DNA from: Galeruca laticollis
Lineage: Eukaryota > Arthropoda > Insecta > Coleoptera > Chrysomelidae
Direction: 5' to 3'
Length of the DNA stretch: 64,000 nt
Assembly (NCBI GenBank): GCA_963921935.1
Contig: OY998185.1
Span: 59,039,717 to 59,103,716 of the forward strand
Shown: piece by piece, positions 63,901 through 64,000 of the stretch
Layout of the letters: each line of letters starts with the position of its first letter
How positions within the stretch are numbered: the stretch's first letter is position 1
Notes under the pieces: generated by a model
Database searches by the model: none
Told to the model about the DNA's origin: nothing
The model's input: only the letters and a program-made list of their open reading frames with translations
Program-made: the position numbers and the translations under genes

Positions 63901-64000
63901 CTGAAAAAATAGGAGAGTTGGGATATTAATTAAGTCACCCACCGATTTAAGACGTAATTTTATCTAATTGAACATTTTCTAGAGGGAGATAGGACAAAAA
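60905..64000 (+). repeat. 3,325-bp segmental repeat, copy 2 (runs off the window)
   Basis: Second copy of the segment starting near 57580. It matches to the last base of the window, so its right limit is not visible. Confidence 0.9.
63365..63395 (+). repeat. Junction of a shortened satellite unit (copy 2)
   Basis: Identical to the junction at 60048, exactly 3,325 bp downstream. Confidence 0.88.

Larger units (their letters stand above)
11845..64000 (+). repeat. Satellite DNA array, about 493-bp monomer, roughly 105 head-to-tail copies
   Basis: From about 11845 to the window end the same block recurs without change of orientation. Using the marker GATTCAGAAG, consecutive positions such as 14310, 14803, 15300, 15793, 16286, 16779 and 17272 give spacings of 493 to 497, with outliers from about 470 to 521. 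The monomer is AT-rich and contains invariant landmarks including GAGTGCACTACAATGATG, TCACCCACCGATTTAA, TTCTAGAGGGAGATAGG and TAGTACGACAAATCGACTGG. Coverage is continuous apart from one 374-bp insertion at 21417-21790 and a few partial units. The array leaves the window on the right. Long homogeneous arrays of this kind are typical of centromeric or pericentromeric heterochromatin. That location is inferred, not shown. I do not recognise the family. Confidence 0.98.

Noticed and set aside
11845..64000. CRISPR array
   Set aside because: The repeats are about 493 bp, contiguous and without unique spacers, and the sequence is clearly eukaryotic.
11845..64000. Hammerhead ribozyme in the satellite, as known for some insect satellites of about 500 bp
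   Set aside because: The core CTGANGA followed by a stem and GAAA was not found in the consensus on either strand. ACTGAAATTATGAGAAA looks similar but lacks the required spacing and bases.
11845..64000. CENP-B box in the monomer
   Set aside because: No match to TTCG....A..CGGG was found by eye. A centromere role cannot be argued from this motif.
11845..64000. Telomeric repeats (TTAGG or TCAGG runs)
   Set aside because: No tandem run of either motif was seen, so there is no evidence for a chromosome end.

Overview
The window looks like nuclear DNA of an animal, most probably an insect. It is very AT-rich and has no operons or ribosome-binding sites. It carries decayed eukaryotic transposable elements (copia-type reverse transcriptase and RNase H, a mariner-superfamily DNA transposon, a piggyBac fragment), a ubiquitin-specific protease copy of metazoan USP2/USP21 type, and a very long satellite DNA array. 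The species cannot be named from the sequence. No intact, convincingly functional protein gene is present.

Layout. (1) About 130-1085, minus strand: a broken coiled-coil, gag-like reading frame of a retroelement. (2) 1093-2543, plus strand: an intronless ubiquitin-specific protease copy. Its catalytic Cys and His motifs are present, but a frameshift just after the His box cuts off the last part of the domain, so it is probably a processed pseudogene. (3) About 3180-4862, plus strand: a decayed copia-type pol remnant with acidic linker, reverse transcriptase containing YVDD, and RNase H. A polypurine-like tract and possible 3' LTR start follow. (4) 6337-9469: a 3.1-kb DNA transposon with CAGTG...CACTG ends, TA flanks and long imperfect terminal inverted repeats. 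It encodes on the minus strand a DD41D transposase broken by two frameshifts. (5) 9470-11844: AT-rich DNA with no recognisable gene, containing a roughly 110-bp foldback repeat at 11042-11152. (6) 11845-64000, running off the window: a head-to-tail satellite array of roughly 105 units, usually 493 bp, about 52 kb in all and over 80 percent of the window.

The satellite is the main feature. All units point the same way. Units at the left edge are the most diverged, and two sequence domains meet near 34.4 kb. Several nested levels of higher-order repetition can be read from private variants: adjacent single-unit copies, an alternating long/short dimer of about 965 bp, a 1,482-bp trimer that also recurs at about 2,468 and 3,957 bp, a block copied at a distance of exactly 3,900 bp, and a near-perfect 3,325-bp duplication at the right end. 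One unit is interrupted at 21417-21790 by a frameshifted piggyBac transposase fragment. That interruption lies at the same position in the monomer where most length changes occur, including a (TA)19 run. The genes do not form a pathway. The window reads as the edge of a heterochromatic, possibly pericentromeric, satellite block next to a graveyard of mobile elements.
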